A stretch of DNA of 64,000 bases from Eudorina sp. 2006-703-Eu-15 (GCA_003117195.1 BDSI01000024.1:213237-277236); one strand, 5' to 3'; positions 22,301-36,800 are shown, counted from the first letter of the stretch. Notes: generated from the sequence alone by a model not told the origin. Translations and numbers: made by a program.

Positions 22301-25300
22301 CCGACGAAGCGTCTCGACGTCGCACCACCGGCGGCTGTGGCTCAGGGGCCGCCGGGGACATGTGCGAGTCAGAATTGCCGGCGTAACGGGGCCGCACCGG
22401 GGAGCCCGCGCGAATCTGGAGGAGGTGGGTAAGACGGGCGGATGTAACGCGGCATAAGCACGGCGGCATCCGTCACAACCCCTACTACTATGGGATTGAT
22501 GCAGATGAAACATTTCGTGGAATGCCCACACAAGTGTGAAGAGGGGCAGCGGAACGAGGTCGTACCTGCTCCTTGTCTGGAACCACAAGGCGGTCAGCAT
22601 CCAGCTGCCACCGCCGGCCCTGGCCGCTGCCGGCCGCACCCGCCTGCGCGCCGCCCATGCTCGCCAGCACGCTTCGCAGCTGCGCCGCCGCGCTGCCACC
22701 GCCACTGCGCTCATCCGGTTGCTCCGCGGCGCCCCCGAACGTCGGGTCGCGCGACATCGGCACGCCGATACCGAAGCCACCCGAAACCGACCCGTCCCGC
22801 ACACGGGAAAGCTGGTCCGGAACGTTGTTGCCGTTGTCCCAGACCTGTGTGCTGCAGCCCGAGATGATGCTGTTCCCCAGCTCGGAAGGTCCCCGTTGGC
22901 CGCCGCCAAAGTTGCCGGCGGCCGCTGCTCCAGCTCCACCGCGCACACCTCCTGCGCTGGAAGTCTCGGGGGCGGTGCCGTTGCGGCCCTGGCGCCACGC
23001 GGGTGCGGGCAGCAAGCTGCTCAGGTCACCGAGGGAGGATGTCCCTGCTGCGGAGGACTGCGGCGCGAGATCGTCCACGACGTCACGCGTGCCGCGGCGA
23101 CTGATGATGGCAAAGGCTGTGGCTGGCTCTTCATGATCATCCACGGCGAACGGCGCCGCCGTGAAGTTTGCCGTGGCGAAGGCGGTGTACGTGCGGCCTG
23201 GTGCGCTTTCAACGCCGCCGTTGGGGGCCGCCCCCAGGGCGCGGCTATGCTGCTGCGCACCCCGCGCGCCTGCGTCGCTGCTGTCCACGGGCTGCCCGGC
23301 CAGGGCCGTAAGCTCGTCTAGCGTTAGGGCCGTGTGCAACGGCTGCCAATCCAACCGCACGGCGGCGCCGCTGACGGCGTCCGTGGCGCTGCCGACGGCC
23401 GGGAAGGCCTGCACCAAATGGTACGGCAGTTCTGAAGGCAGGATATCGTTCCAAGTCGTGCCGGCAGCCGCCTGGTGGCCGCCACCGGCGCTGCAGACCT
23501 CATGGGTCCCGGGCGTGTCGCCAGGATCGGTTGTGGCCCGAGCCATGGTGCCGCCTCCAAAGCCGTCGCCCGGCTGGTTCGAGTGGAACTCGGAGCTGGT
23601 GGCGATGGGGTAGCTGTTCAGTCGCGCGGACGGGCGGTGTGAGGACGGAAGCAGTCCCCCACTCGGCGGCGCCGCACCCACTGTTCCACGCCGATTAATC
23701 GACGCCAGAGAGGACCGGGCGCTTTTCCGCAGCAGCTGCTGGTAGCAGGAGCCGGCCTCGCTGCAGGTGGCTTCACGAGCGCTGGTGACGGCGCTGAGGT
23801 CGTCATCGCACTCAGAGGTGACGGTCCGCGCGGACGGGAGAGGGCGGCGCGCACTGCCGCCGCCGCTAGCCGCAGCGCCGCGGCGGTGCGCAGCGGGTTT
23901 TGACGGCATGCCGGGCTCGCCCCTGGCGGACATCACCCGCATGACGCCCTTCCGGTTCTTCACATCCTGCTGGCCTGCTGGGTCAGCGCGGTGTTTCTCG
24001 CTGGCCGACTGCGCGTGCAATAGGCAACGTTCCAAGGGCATGGTCAGCACAAGAGCATCTCTACTACAGGCGGTGAAAACGACGGCTACCAGGTTGTCGT
24101 GCTCCGTATGAACAAACAAACCCTGGTTACAATGGACCTCTGCATAGCGCAGGACGAAGGGCACGCCATCCTTCGACAGCAAGAGCGTGAGGATCTGTTT
24201 CCCTCCCTGCTTACCCGACCGGCTGGTGGCGGCCGCTGCCACGGAGGCTGGTACCCTGCCGGCGTTGGCGCCGCCGGCCGGATGCCCCCGCGGTGCGCGA
24301 TCGCAGCATTCTTTGACTGGCCACGGCCGCCACCACCACTGCTGCCGTTCCCTGCCCGCAGTATGGCGGCGTTTCCAGTGCTGCCCGTCGCGGGTCTGTC
24401 GCGACCAACGGCTTGGTGATTGCCGGCCGCGTCGTGTATCTGTATCTGCTGCTGCTGATCTTCGTCTAGCGGCCCGGTGAAGTCATCCTGGTCGTGTGGC
24501 TGCTGCTGGTCGAGCTGCTGGTGGGCTGAAAACCGTGGCCTGGCGGAGGAAGGCCTCTGAAGGGGCTCCCGTGCCGTTGCGGGCTCCAGCACGCATGGTG
24601 CCATCAGGTACGGCAGATTGTGCGCGTCAACGCAGGGATCAGGGCGTGGGCCAGAGCCCTCGCTGGCCATCTTGCGCGGATGGCCCAGGCCACAGCCGAG
24701 ACCACGCGGCGGTGGCCGCGGCGGCACGCGGCGGCCGGCACTGGGTTGCTGGGGTAAATCCTGGGGGTATGGGTTACTGCAGGCAGAGGAGATGGCAGAG
24801 GCCGAGGGCGGCTGGCCGCCGTTGGAGCGCATGCCGGCCAGGCGGCGCTGAGACTGTTGCTGGGCGTAATACGAAGAGTAGGACCGCGAGCGCGGCGTCG
24901 GTCGGTTGTTGGCAGGGCCCTGGAACGAGCTTGTGGGGCCACGGGCGGAGACGGCACCGCTGGTCTGCTCGACGCTGTCGGCACCCCGGACCTGTGGGTT
25001 GACGGAGCGACAGAACTTAAAACAGCGAAAACAATATGTGAGCAAACTTCGGCGGTGGCACCCACGGCGGTGGGTAAGAAGTCTGCAGAGAGTAGTTATA
25101 GTGGGCAGGAGCAGCATCCCAATCTGCTGCAAGAAGAGTCGGTTACGTCCTCAACCCAGAGTCCTGGCTCTTCCGGTCAACGTAGGGCTCCGACACCCCG
25201 GTAGTAACTTTCAAGGGGGCCTATTATCCAGGATTCATGACGAGTGACCGCGTTGTGAAGAGCCCATCTCACCTGGCTGTTGCCCAGCACTGAGCCAAAG

Positions 25301-26601
25301 CACAAGGTGCAAGAACCAGATGCCGCCGCTGCTCCGTACGAGAGCGCCTGCGTGGGTGCACCCGCCAAGGGCCCGCCGCCCACCAGGTCTATGCCGCCAG
25401 CTCGACCTTGCTCAGGGCTGCGAAACAGCCATCGAGCATCGTCCGGGGCGCAGCTGTCGCCGCCGGTATCGTCGACTGCGTCGTCATCGCGCTCAGCGTG
25501 TTTGGCAAAATCGCCTCCGGCGTCGCCGCTGTCGCCGGCGTTTTGGGCGCTGTAAGGCCACTGTGTGCCGCTAGCTGCGACAGCCAGCACGAGCGCGGCA
25601 GCCGCCGTTGCGGCCTTCTTGGACGGCGTCGCCATTCCGCCGCTGGTGCCAGGCCCCGACCCGCCCGAAGCGACCGGCTCCAGACCCTGTCGTTGCAGGT
25701 TTTCATCAATGATGCGCGTCAGCTCCAGCGCGCGCTCTCGGATGTAGCGCTGGTAGGGCTCACTGAGGCCCGACACGACCGCCTGCAGCTGCGTGATGGC
25801 GTCCGAGACCGCGCACTCCTCGGCGGTCAGCCACTGGGGTCCGTCCACCTCCTCTGCGTCGCTTGGGACGAAATCGCCGCACACGGCCCCAGTTGCGCCA
25901 TTGCTGACCTGCTCTGCGCCTCCGGCGCTCGCGCTGACGTCACCCAGCAAGGAACTGTCCGCGGGCATGACGGGACTGCTTTCGCCGGGCTGAACCTCCT
26001 CATCCGTAGCCGGCAAAGGTGCGGCCACGTCGCCATCATAGTTTATATTTGCTTCCCCGTCAACGGCTCCACAATAAGTTTCATCGCAGGCGTCATTTTC
26101 TATGGCCGCGACGGCAAGCGCGATACCTGAATCCAGGGCATGCACCTGGAAATCAGGCGCAGCCTCGTCCCCGCCTGACCCTGCGTCCGGCGCCTCCTGA
26201 TCTGGACCTCGCTCCCATGGCGTGTTTGAGCACTCTGAACAGGCTGGGTCCGCTAGCTGCTCTTCATGCTCCTCCTCTACAGCTGTTGCCGCAGCCATCA
26301 TTCCACCCAGCGTCAAGTTACCGGAGCTTCGGCGCCGTGAGGGAGTCTGGGTTCCGCCGCTGCTGCACACGCGCGAGGGCATGTGCCCAAACTCCCGTAT
26401 GGCATGGGGTGGGGTTGGCCACGGCCGTGGGCTGCCCGACATGCGCACCGCGCCGTCCGTGGATGTGACGGCTGCGCGCTTGCTTGGTGACATTGCGCAG
26501 CCAGGGGCACTCCTGCCCAGTAGCGGTGCCAAACTGAAGTGCGACTCTGTATGACCAAAGGCAGCAGACGGATGGGCGAGTATGGAGGCCATGGCGCTCA
26601 T
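19338..26601 (-). CDS. Large low-complexity protein of unknown function, about 2192 aa
   Basis: Proposed exons: 26601-25273, 24991-24215, 24194-22566, 22415-21005, 20770-19338; total 6579 nt, all phases consistent. The last intron (21004-20771) is an in-frame one that could be retained; it is called because cctccctgacag is a strong acceptor. The 20-nt gap between exons two and three is discussed separately. Exon one is acidic with a helix (EPYQRYIRERALELTRIIDE) and an Ala-rich hydrophobic run. Exon two is Gln-rich. Exon three opens with an ordered strand-rich block (LLSKDGVPFVLRYAEVHCNQ, later AVVFTACSRDALVLTMPLER). Exon four has poly-Asp from a (CAT)n run near 21895. The C-terminal 130 residues alternate strands and a final helix (DHARLVLGLNAGLLAAMGAI), which may be a PH-like fold; this is a guess. 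Otherwise Ala/Gly/Pro/Ser-rich as is usual for volvocine proteins. Confidence 0.7.
24195..24214 (-). other. Candidate 20-nt GT-AG intron
   Basis: On the minus strand the segment reads gtaagcagggagggaaacag. The upstream frame ends a codon exactly before it, and the clearly coding downstream frame begins a codon exactly after it, so removing these 20 nt joins exons two and three of the large gene in phase. Either an ultrashort intron, an assembly deletion inside a normal intron, or a chance frameshift. Confidence 0.5.
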
Positions 26602-27888
26602 GACTGCGACATGTGTGGGAGCTCAGTACTTTCAAGCAGGCTAATCCATGGACGGCGAACTGGAATGTAGTGATGGCTTCAACGGTGAGAGGAGTTCTAA
26701 TTACGGAGCCGAATTGACTCGCAAAGGCCACTTGTAAGACTGCGAGCACGATACGCGGTGCACGCAGCACCTACCGGCAGTTGAGGATACGCCCCCGAAC
26801 CAGGATGGCAAAACGCTTTGACCGCCAACCTGCAAGGACATATGACAGCGCGCGGGACTGAGCTGCAAGTGACTGCCAGCAGAAGTCAAGCCACCGACAC
26901 CGCGGCGATGTTGCGGTTTATGTCACCTGTGTAGGGCTAGTCAGCAGCCCCGAACTCGGAATTGGCAATGTGACAGCCTCATCTTCAGTTCGACGTGACT
27001 CCGCACGCGTATTGGTATCGCTCTGCGACAGTGCAAACAAACCTCACACGTCAAGACGGAACGTAATAGTTAACCTTCGTGAAGGTATCCCATGAAATTA
27101 ATCATTTCTTGCGAAAAGCTACGTCTGGAGCTCGCTTCCGGCGCGCACCGTCGCAGTCAAGGGATGCGCAGTCGCCGACTCCGCTGTTTGCACAGTAGGG
27201 CTCAGCGTCAATGAATTTGCTTTGCTGAACATGCTTAGGGTAATTGCACACGCTCAAGGCCTCAAGTTTCCGCGCTGAAAGAGCGCAGAAGAGTGGCTGA
27301 CGCTGTCAAAGCTCCTGGCTCCTTCACTTGCAGGAACTATTGCTGTAGATATGAACTTATCCACTGCAAGTCGCCGTTTTGACCATGATGCGTTACAGCG
27401 CCAAGCTGTCGCTCTTTGAACTACAACCTCGTTCAAAGTTGACCTGCCTCATCCTCACATTTCATTAGATCATTGCCACAGGTGTCTTGATTGACCAAAG
27501 TGTTTCATGCATGGTGTTATTTGCCAGACCTGACAATGCCTGTTGAGCACAGTGGGCAACCGACCAACCGTATCGGAAAGGGTACGGCAGCCACACTGAT
27601 AATTCCTGAATTCAGCAGCACAATTCGGGCGGGACGTCGTTCCGATACTATGTTGACGTCAACATGCTTGTGCATGATAGCTGACAAGCTGTGTCCTTAA
27701 TCATATACGGTTGTGACCAAGCGTCGGCGCACGGTTTTTCCTTGTACAACGGATGGGAGGTTAAATTTGTAATATACATGTACACTCATACAGGGTACCT
27801 CAAACAGAAAGGCGGACATGACTGACGCCCCCGTATTTGCGAAATACTTACTCTGGCAAAGGGGATAATCGTATCGCCACATGCAGCA
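26602..27888. promoter_or_regulatory. Divergent intergenic region, large unknown gene / CNBD-1 gene
   Basis: 1.29 kb between two outward-reading start codons. AT-richer than flanking genes, with no exon-like frame. Should hold both promoters and 5' UTRs; no specific site recognised. Confidence 0.4.
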
Positions 27889-30800
27889 ATGGGGGTCCAA
27901 GATTCATTCGCGGTCTTCTTCACACGGTATGTAGGCTGCTGTCAAAGACGGCGTTATTCAACCGATGAACCTTGCAAACGGACTTTGCCTGTGGGAGTAG
28001 TTGCACACCTGTTTTTGTTATATCCTGCTGCAAATAGTCGTATTGCAAGTTGCTTAAAGTTTGGGAGGGGACTTCGCTTGGTCAGCTGAAATGTGCGACT
28101 GCCGCCCGTGGACACAGGGCGCCCCAGCGCAAATCAGAAGATTTTGAGCTGCTGGGCACATATTTGCAGCAACAGGTAAATTACCGTAAAGGATGCTTTG
28201 GTTTGTGCCGTTGGGTTTCCAAAGGCTGAATTTTTGAGACAGTTAATAAACAATTAGGAGAGCGCACGTACATTAATGTGGAGACGCTGCATTGTTACGT
28301 GGATGGATCGCCGAAACCCCGTTTCAACTTACACTGTCATATTCCGGTAGCGCATTAGGGATACCGCGCGGGACGTTCATAGACTTGCCATTCGCTACAG
28401 TAATGGCTGTCCTCTCTTTCAACATTGTACCGAAATGTGGGTTATTCGACCTGCCAACATCGTGACTCTGGGCAACCGCAGCCTTTTTTTGCTGGCGTGG
28501 ACCTCGCCGTTTTGCAAGAAATATGCAAGGCGTTCAGTAAGTTTGGAATTCCTGAGGCGATGCCAGGTGCCCAAGCGGTTCAAAATTGCACGCATTTGCA
28601 TTGGATTGCAACGTTTCCCACGTCTTCGTTCGTACCCAGCGGCCCCTCGCATTCCATTAGCGCCCACGCGTCACGTTTGCGACCCTTCCAGCGCTTTGAA
28701 TCTGAAGCGATTTGCTTAGCTGTTGAACCCTGCGGTCTTGTATTGGGGGCTACAGGTTTTCGCCAGGCCGCACCTGGGGAGGTGGTCCTCCACGCGGGCG
28801 AGCTGACGGACAGAATGTGGGTCAGGTTGGACGGGGTGGGGGCGGTCGGATAGGGTAGGGGCGGCTGGGGTAATGTAGGGGCCGGTCATGGTGTCCGATT
28901 GGTAACCTGGATGGCCCTGCGAGGCGGGCCTGCGCTGTCTGTACCTGCTCCTAACCCTGTGGGAACTTTTTTGCCGCTACTGATGCTTGGTGAGCCTTAG
29001 GTTTGGGTTCTGTCTGGCCAAGGCCCACACGGTCTACACGTGTCCCTGCCCCTGCCCCTGTCCCGGGCATGGTACCCCTGCCGTGGATGGACCCCCGCCC
29101 AACAGGTACGTGATGCTCAGCGGCAGTTGCTCTGTTGTACGGCATTCGCGGAAGGAGGGCTTCCAACCGAAGCCGCCGGAGCCCTTGCTGCCCGGGCAGG
29201 TCGGTGGGGCCGTGGGGACCTGTGGGGGCGGCGCACGGCTCGTTGGACTATGGTACGGCCAGTCAGGCCACTGGGGGCTGTGGAGTCCTGGTACCGGGGG
29301 TCCGGGTCCATTAACCCTCTCAAGGGCGGGACAAGCTGGAGCCTCTCCGAAGGACCACAGCTGAGTCGGAGTGGGTGCCGTGTGGTGGTGTGAATCAGAG
29401 GGCTCACAACGAGTCTCCAAGCGATTATTTTCTGAGACGTGCGTACATGGAGGCGGGCTGCAGACACGGCGAATGATAGCTGAGACAGGCATTGGGTCCG
29501 CGGGCCCGTGTCACGGCGGGAAAGCAAACGATCGGCTCTGTCTGTCCAGGCGCTTTCCAATGAGTTTCGGTCCGGCATTCCGTTACAGGCCTTGTGCGAG
29601 GCTGCGCTGGTCGTGTCAGGGCGACGATCGGATGTGTTCATGACGGTGATGGCGGCGGAGGAGGAGGATCCCGTCGATGGACCGGACGCCAGCTGCGGCA
29701 ACGGCGGCGGCGCCACCGGGGCGGGCGCAACGTTTGCTGTGCTGAGCCGCGCTGCCTGGAGCAACATGTGCACACGGGCGCCTCTGGAGGTGGGAGATAA
29801 GCCGCGGTCGAGGGAGATGGGCACGCGACCGGAGTTTGGAGCAGCAACCGGGTTGCGTCTGTCACATGTACCGTGCGTGCGTTTACTTCGTGCGTACGGC
29901 CAGAGGATGGGGATGCTCGGGATACCTTACTCTTCCCCGCCGCATTCCTCCCCGCCCGCCGCAGCCCGTCTGTGGGCAGGCCCGCACGGCGTTGCTGTGC
30001 TGCTGCGCCCGCTCGCTGGCGGCCGCGGCGCCCCCGGGTCAGCGCACCATGGAACAGGCGGATGACCTGGCGGCGGTGCTCAAGCAGCTTCCGGTGAGAT
30101 GGCCGACCCGTGGGTCAAGAACCACGGGTCGGAGGATGGAGGAGCTGCGGAAAGGGGTTAATCCCGGACAGGACAGTGAGCCGCCCAAGGGCAGTGGGTA
30201 ATGGGCAGCACAGGACAGTTCAGGCGCTTCAGCCACGCGCCCATGGGTCGGCCTTCGGGCGTCTGCTGCCGTCTCCTCCTGGTCCGGCACCGACCGACCA
30301 GCCGCTGCCACGGTCGGCCGTAACCCGCAACCCACAACTGGACATTAATGTGGTGAGCAACCACCCTGTCAGGCTCAACCCTCCACAATTGGTCCCCATT
30401 CCCCGCAACCTGTCCAGGGCCTCGGCCTCACTCCCGACCCGGTTCTGCGGGCTATGTCCGAGTCCGTGGTGCTCCACCGGCTGCCCGCCGGCTCCATCAT
30501 ATTTGAGGAGAGCACCCGTGCGGCTGCGGAGTTTGTGGTGCTGGGGGGTACGGTTCAGGTCCGCCGTCGGCACCGCCGCCTGGGCGCGCGCGCCACCACG
30601 GCGGCGCCGAGGAAGGCGCGCCACGTGGCGGCGCCGGCGTTGGCGGATGGCGGCGGCAAGTCGGTGCGGGAGAAGATCGAGGACGAGCGCAAAGGTGTGC
30701 GGGAGAGGAGCAGAGGACTGTTCAGGAAAAGAAAACAACAACCCAGTCCACATAAAAAATGACGAGGCGGCGACGGGTCTCGAAGGCATAATGCTGTGGT

Positions 30801-33800
30801 ACGAGAAGGCCCCGCCCTGCTGATGGGGCCCGGATTTGAGTCGGGTCGGAGGCATGCATGAATACCACAGCGGCCGTTTCCTGCTGGACAGCGCAGGATA
30901 GGAGGCCGTGTTTGCTGCGCCACCACATTGCAATCGCCCTTCCCACTGGCCTGCTGCCTCTGTCGTGGTGGTTCTGAAGTCCCCTGCTGCGTGATCCTCT
31001 GCCGCGTTGCCTGCCCTGGGGCTCGCTTTCGCGCGCGGCGCCGAGCAGCCCGCGAGGCGCTCAAGGAGAGCTTGGCGCTGACGCGCGACGGGCTGCGGGA
31101 GCCCAAGGCGCCGCCCCCGCCCCCGCCCATAAAATCGGTGGACAGCTCCCGCAGGTGGATGACCGAGTACGTGGACCGGGTGAGTACCAGGCGGCGCTTC
31201 GCAGGAGGGCTTCCGGGCGGTTGGGTTAAATTGAATAAAAGAAACCCGAAACGTACCCGGGCACACCCAGGGTGCCGGTTGTGATGTTCGCACGCAAGGC
31301 TGGCTGTACCCCCGTCAGCCGCGCGACCGCCAGCTCGACGCGGATGGCCCCGCCGCGTGAGTTCCGCTGGTTCCGACCCGTGGGCCTGTCTGGACCCGAA
31401 CGCGCAGGCGCTGGCAGGTGGGGCCCGCGGACCGATTCAGGATACCGTAGCCGTTGGTCATGCCATGGCGTCCTCACCTTACTGCATTCAGCTTCATCCC
31501 ATTCCATCCCGATCCACCTCACTCCAATCCACGCCACCACCCTTCCATCTCACCCTCGCTGTTGCTCGCTGCCACAGGCCCGGAAGCTCAACCCGGGCGG
31601 CCGGAGCAGCAGTGGCAACGGCGACGAGCCGCCCGGTGAGGGGGGCCACGGTACGGGCGCGGCATTGCCCGGCGGCGACCTGGGCCCTCTCCCGCCGGGG
31701 TTTCCCGGCGGCCTTGGCGATGGCAACATGTCCCGCGCGGCGCAGATGTGGCGGCGGGCGGTGCTGGGGTTGGCGACGGGGAACACCCCTCGGGAGATGC
31801 GGACGTCCACGGCGAGTAGGGACGGTAGCGGCGGCGGTGGCCGCATGGATCCGCCGGTGCTTGAGGAGGGGGCTGACGGCCTGCTGGTGGAGTACGCCCG
31901 GATGAAGGAGGAGGAGGCGGGGCACGTCACGGGTGAGCGGGGCCGTGAAGTCGATGCCAGCGGGCGTAGCCGGCTAGGGCGGGCGACCGTGGAAGGGTTA
32001 GGTCTTAGGTGAGGTGGCGTCCGGGCCGGGCCAGCCTTTTGGGTGGGTGCGGGGCGCGCGGCGGCAGCCTTGCAACCCAGGTTTCCCGACACGCAACGTC
32101 GATAGATGGATGCTGGGTACGCTCCGTCCGCCGGGGACGGCGATTACGCGTTCTGCGGCTGCTGCAGATCCGTGCGCAGCCTCAGTCCTAGCTCCAGCAT
32201 TGAGAGGACCTGTTGAGGTCAGCCTGCAAGTCTTCCACACTCGCTGCCCCCTGCGGCCCCCGACCCCGTCCTGGATGCAAATCAGGCCCTCGCTTGCAGC
32301 TCATGTTACTTTCCTGTCCGTTGCCTTCTGGGCCCCTTGCCCCCGGCCCCCTTGGCGCGGCCTCATTTGGACCACAGATGTGGGCAACCTGCTGGGCGGT
32401 GCGGGCTCCAGAGAGGCCTACCTACGGGGTATCCTGGAGGCGCGCTCGCGCAAGGGGTACGGCTACGACCGGGACGAGGAGCCTGTGGAAGAGGAGGAGC
32501 GGGAGGAGGGCAGGTGGGGCGCAACACCCGGCGACCGGCGCCGGAGATGCACCGATGGGTGACGCGAGATGCCCCTAGATACCGACCGAATCCAGATGAC
32601 GACCCAGATGGGAGTCTTGGCCGAATCCGGACAGCAGGACTTGGCTGGCGGCGGCCCGGTTCCGCATTCCTCCAAATCGCACGCCCTCAACCCCTCATGC
32701 GGCTCCGGCCGGTCCGCTCTATCCTGCCGGAATCCTCGTGCTGGTTCTGCCCATACCTGGCTCCTTGCTCTTTCTCTGCTGGTTCCATCCTGTACATCTC
32801 CGCCAAGGCCACTCGGTGATGCCCGCGACACCCATCCGCAGTGGTGAGGGCGGCGCGGAGGACGCCGACGGCGGTGAGGATGTGGACGACATCGGCGACG
32901 GCGACATCCTGGTCGACCCGCTGGTGCGGCTCAAGTACCTGGACGGCGACTTCCACCTCACGTCCAAGGTCGTGAGGTGAGTGAGGCGGAGTGAGGGAGA
33001 CGCCAGGGCCCAACCAGTTATCGACTGTCCAGGTCTGGGACTCGCATCCTGCCGTACCTTGTCGTACTCTGGCCGTACGATACCTGCTGGCCGTGGCGGA
33101 AAGGAGGCGGTCGGGCATGCTGCTGAGGGGGACTCTCGTGAACCCGTGCGGCACCGGCGGCGTTGGACGGGAGCAGCCTGGGGCTGAAGAGATGGTTTAC
33201 CCTACTGCGTCGGAGGCCCAAGAGGGGCCGATATGGAGGCAGGGGCGTGGCCCATGGGGACATGCTGCAGCATGCGTCCGCAGGGAGTGTGCGCAGGGAG
33301 TGTGCCTGCAGAAACACCGCCTGGGCATGTGAATTGGTACAGGTGTACACGGCTCACGGTACATGGCTGACGAAGAGGGGTAACTGGGTGCGATTGCGTG
33401 GATGTGGGGTTCAGGTTGGATGCGGTGCCAGCCCCGACTGTGCGACTGTGGACATGGGCTGTGTTTGATCGCCCCCGCCCTGCAGGTTCGAGGAGGCGGC
33501 CGAGGCTCTGGCACGCCTGGTGGAGACGAAGTGAGTGGCGGCCGAGTCTTTTTGGGGGTTGTTGCGAGGTCAGACAGACCCAGCAGACCCAGCACACGGC
33601 GAGAAAGGAGGACCATTTTGCTCAGCCGAGGGGTTCCCCTGAGATCCCCTGGAGGTATCTACCCTCTCCATGACGAAAGCTGTGCTCATCGCGCCGCACC
33701 CGGCCGCGCAATCGCACCACCCCACCACGCTGACTTACCCGGTGCCCGCTGTGCGCCGCGCCAGCCTGGTCCTCAGGTCACGTCACAGCGTGACACGTCT

Positions 33801-36800
33801 CCCCTAATATATGAATGATTTCTCCACAATGTTCTGTTGCTCGTAGCAGTTTTTCCTCAACCCTCGCTTCGTCGTCGGGGCACTCGTAGCATGTCTCTCA
33901 ACCTTCTCGCCTCATCGCCTTGGCGCTCCAGGGGCTGGGACGCTCGCACGGGGGCCAGCCTGGAGGCGGCCGCCGCCGCGGAGCCCACGATCCAGTCCGT
34001 CCCCGTCGCCGACCTGCCCGCCGGCGTCACCGACGATCCCGCCGCCAGCGCTGCTGCCGCGGCCGTCGCCGCCAGCAGACACTCGCGCACTGGCGGCAGG
34101 TCGTCTGGCACGTTCAGTGGCGGCGGTGGTCTTGCCGTGGAGACGGTTACGGAGCCGACGGACGAGCACATCGGCCAGTTGTACGGCCCGGACATTGGTG
34201 CCGTGGATGCGGGGCACATGGCGGGGGAGCTGCCGGAGGCGGCGCTGTGCCGGGCGGCGGGGCTCGGGGGGGGCGCGGGAGGGCAGTCGACGGCGCCGCT
34301 GCTGCGGAGGGCGGACACCGCGGTTGCAGGTGAGGGCGGTGGGGTGACCGCCCCGGGGCAGGAGTCTGGGTTTTACATTGGCTGGGTGGGGTTTGGGGAC
34401 GGGTAGGGTGACAATTTCCCCTGAAGTCTTGGTTGTGGGTGGCGGCGTGTCGTCGTGCAATTCGGATCAGACGGCAATGGAGGATCTGCTTTCAGGACCA
34501 CCGGGAGGGCTGTCCGGCGCAGCCCGTTGCCGGTGCCGCCCCTGGTGCTGCTACCAGCTTCAGCCGGTGGGCTACCCTCATCGCTGTTGCGGCTGCCCTC
34601 CAGGCCTCTGGGGGCATACCGCTACCTTATCAGTTTTTGGTGTGCGTCTGCAACCGCATACAATCCCCCTCCCTGGACTCCTGCCGTCCTGCGCCCGCCC
34701 CGCCCAGGTCCTGCGGGCGCCGACGTGCTGGTGGTGGCCCTGGAGGCGCTCCGTCGGGGCCACGAGGCGGCCCGCGATGACCTGGTTTCGGAGCGGCTGG
34801 CGGTTCTGACGGCGCTGGAGCCGCTGAGGGGACTCAGCGACGAGCACCAGGCGCAGCTGGCGCTGGCGTGCGCGGTGGGGGCGGCGGCGGCGAGGAGGAG
34901 GGGGAGGGGCGGGGAAAAAGGGGGAAAAGGGCGGAAGGGGGCAGGTGGCGGGAGGGAGAGGAGGGGTGGGTTGGAGCGCTGGGCGTGGGCGGTGCACTGA
35001 TGGAGGCTGCGGCCCGGGATCTGTGGCTGCAGGAACCCCGCCTGGCATCACCAGATTCACACACGATGTCCAACCTCCTCTGATGTCGTTGACACCAGCA
35101 CCACCTGCCTCGACCGCAGGTGACCTCCCTGGACGCCAACCAGCTGGTCGTACGACAGGGCCAGCACGTGGATGCCTTGTATGTCGTACTGGTACGTCTG
35201 GTGCGGGTGCAGTACCGCACAGGGATGCCAGGGATCACGCGCGGGGGGATGCCGCGCGCACACTGTGTCCCCAATCTGCCTCAATCCCCACAATCCCATG
35301 CGCCTCCTTGATGCTACTTGTGCTGCAGTTGCAGTACTACTGTTGCCAGCGCACTGCCTGGCTCCGTGTCGCCTTTTCTCCGTTCTCTTTCCCGGCCTGT
35401 TGTGCTTTGTTCGCCGAGAAAGAGAGAAAACAAAAGATGATTTGTGCTTTGTGCTTGTGGTGTGGATACCGGGTAGGAGGGGGAGGTCCGGCTGTTGGAC
35501 GACCCGATGGACGGCCTCGCGACGGCTGCTCCAGCGGCGGCGGCGACAGCAACGGGCCCGGGCGGAAACGCCGCCGCCCTGGCCTCCGCATCCACGGGCC
35601 GCAGCATGTCCCTCAACGGCGTAAGCTTCAACCGCAGGGCTGCGGCCATCGCTGCCGCCGCCGCGGATGCCCCGGCAGCAGTCAGCGGCACCAGCAACGG
35701 TCGCGCCGCGGGGGCCCTGGCGGGTGGCGGCGCCGCCGTGCCGGCGGCGCCGGGAGGCGCCAGCGGCGGCCACGCGGCGATCCGGGTGCGGCGCGCCCTG
35801 GCGGCACTCCCGGCGCTGTCGCTGCTGGGCCCGGGCGGCTCGTTCGGGGAGAGCGTCCTGGGCTACCCGGAGGACGTCGCGCTGGAGGCGGCGGCGGAGG
35901 CACAGGCGCAGGCGGAGGAGGTAAATACAAAAGATTGCTACTAAAAAACCCAATAATAAAAAATTGCTACTAAAGAACGCCGCCTGCCGCAGGGCACCGA
36001 CAAGAAGAACGGCGGCGAGGGCGGCGGCGCAGTCGACACGGATGGGGGCAGCAGCACCGACAGCGACGAGGACGGCGGTGGCGGTTTCGCCCTGGGCGCA
36101 AGTCTGCATAAGGCCCACCTCTCCACGGGTACGGGCAGCGGCGCCCCGACGAGCGGCTCCTACAGCCGGCGCTCCATGCGGGGCGAGCAACGCGGCCACG
36201 TGGTCGTAGCCAGCACCTACCTAGCCAGTGCCGTGACGGCGAGGCCCAGTCGACTGTTGGTGCTGCCCAGGTGCGGGGGAGGGAGGGGAAGCTGGTGCTG
36301 CCCAGGTGCGGGGGAGGGAGGGGAAAGGGCGGTCAAAATAGGAAGTTGGAGCCCCAACAGACCCGGACAGGGAGCTGTGGTAGCGGCTTGGTAAGGAATT
36401 GTTGAGGGCGACGAGGGGTGGGTGCTCGAGTGGGAATGGACTCGGGCTGAGGGGGCTCAAGAAGGGCTTAAATTGAAGACCCAAAGAACGAACCCGGGCA
36501 CACCCAACATAACTCATTATACTTACGTGGCGCGGTACCTGCATAGCAAAGGAAACGCAGAGATCGCGCGCGGGCGCGTGGCGGCGCAGCCGCGCTGCCG
36601 CCGGTGCAGCAGCAGGCTAGATGCGAACCCGACCCAACCCGAGAAGAACAGATACTTTACCGACCTGTGGTGGTAGGAGTAGCCGCGCCGCGAGCGATGT
36701 CCGAGGTCAAGGCGATGCACAAAGGGAAGCCGAGGAACAGAGTGAGTGGGCGCGGCGTGAGAGGGGCAACTGCAGTACGTAACAAGCAAAAGAAGCAATA

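Noticed and set aside
21536..22432. 298-codon plus-strand ORF
   Set aside because: It is the antisense shadow of a GC-rich exon of the large minus-strand gene; stops are rare there in all frames.
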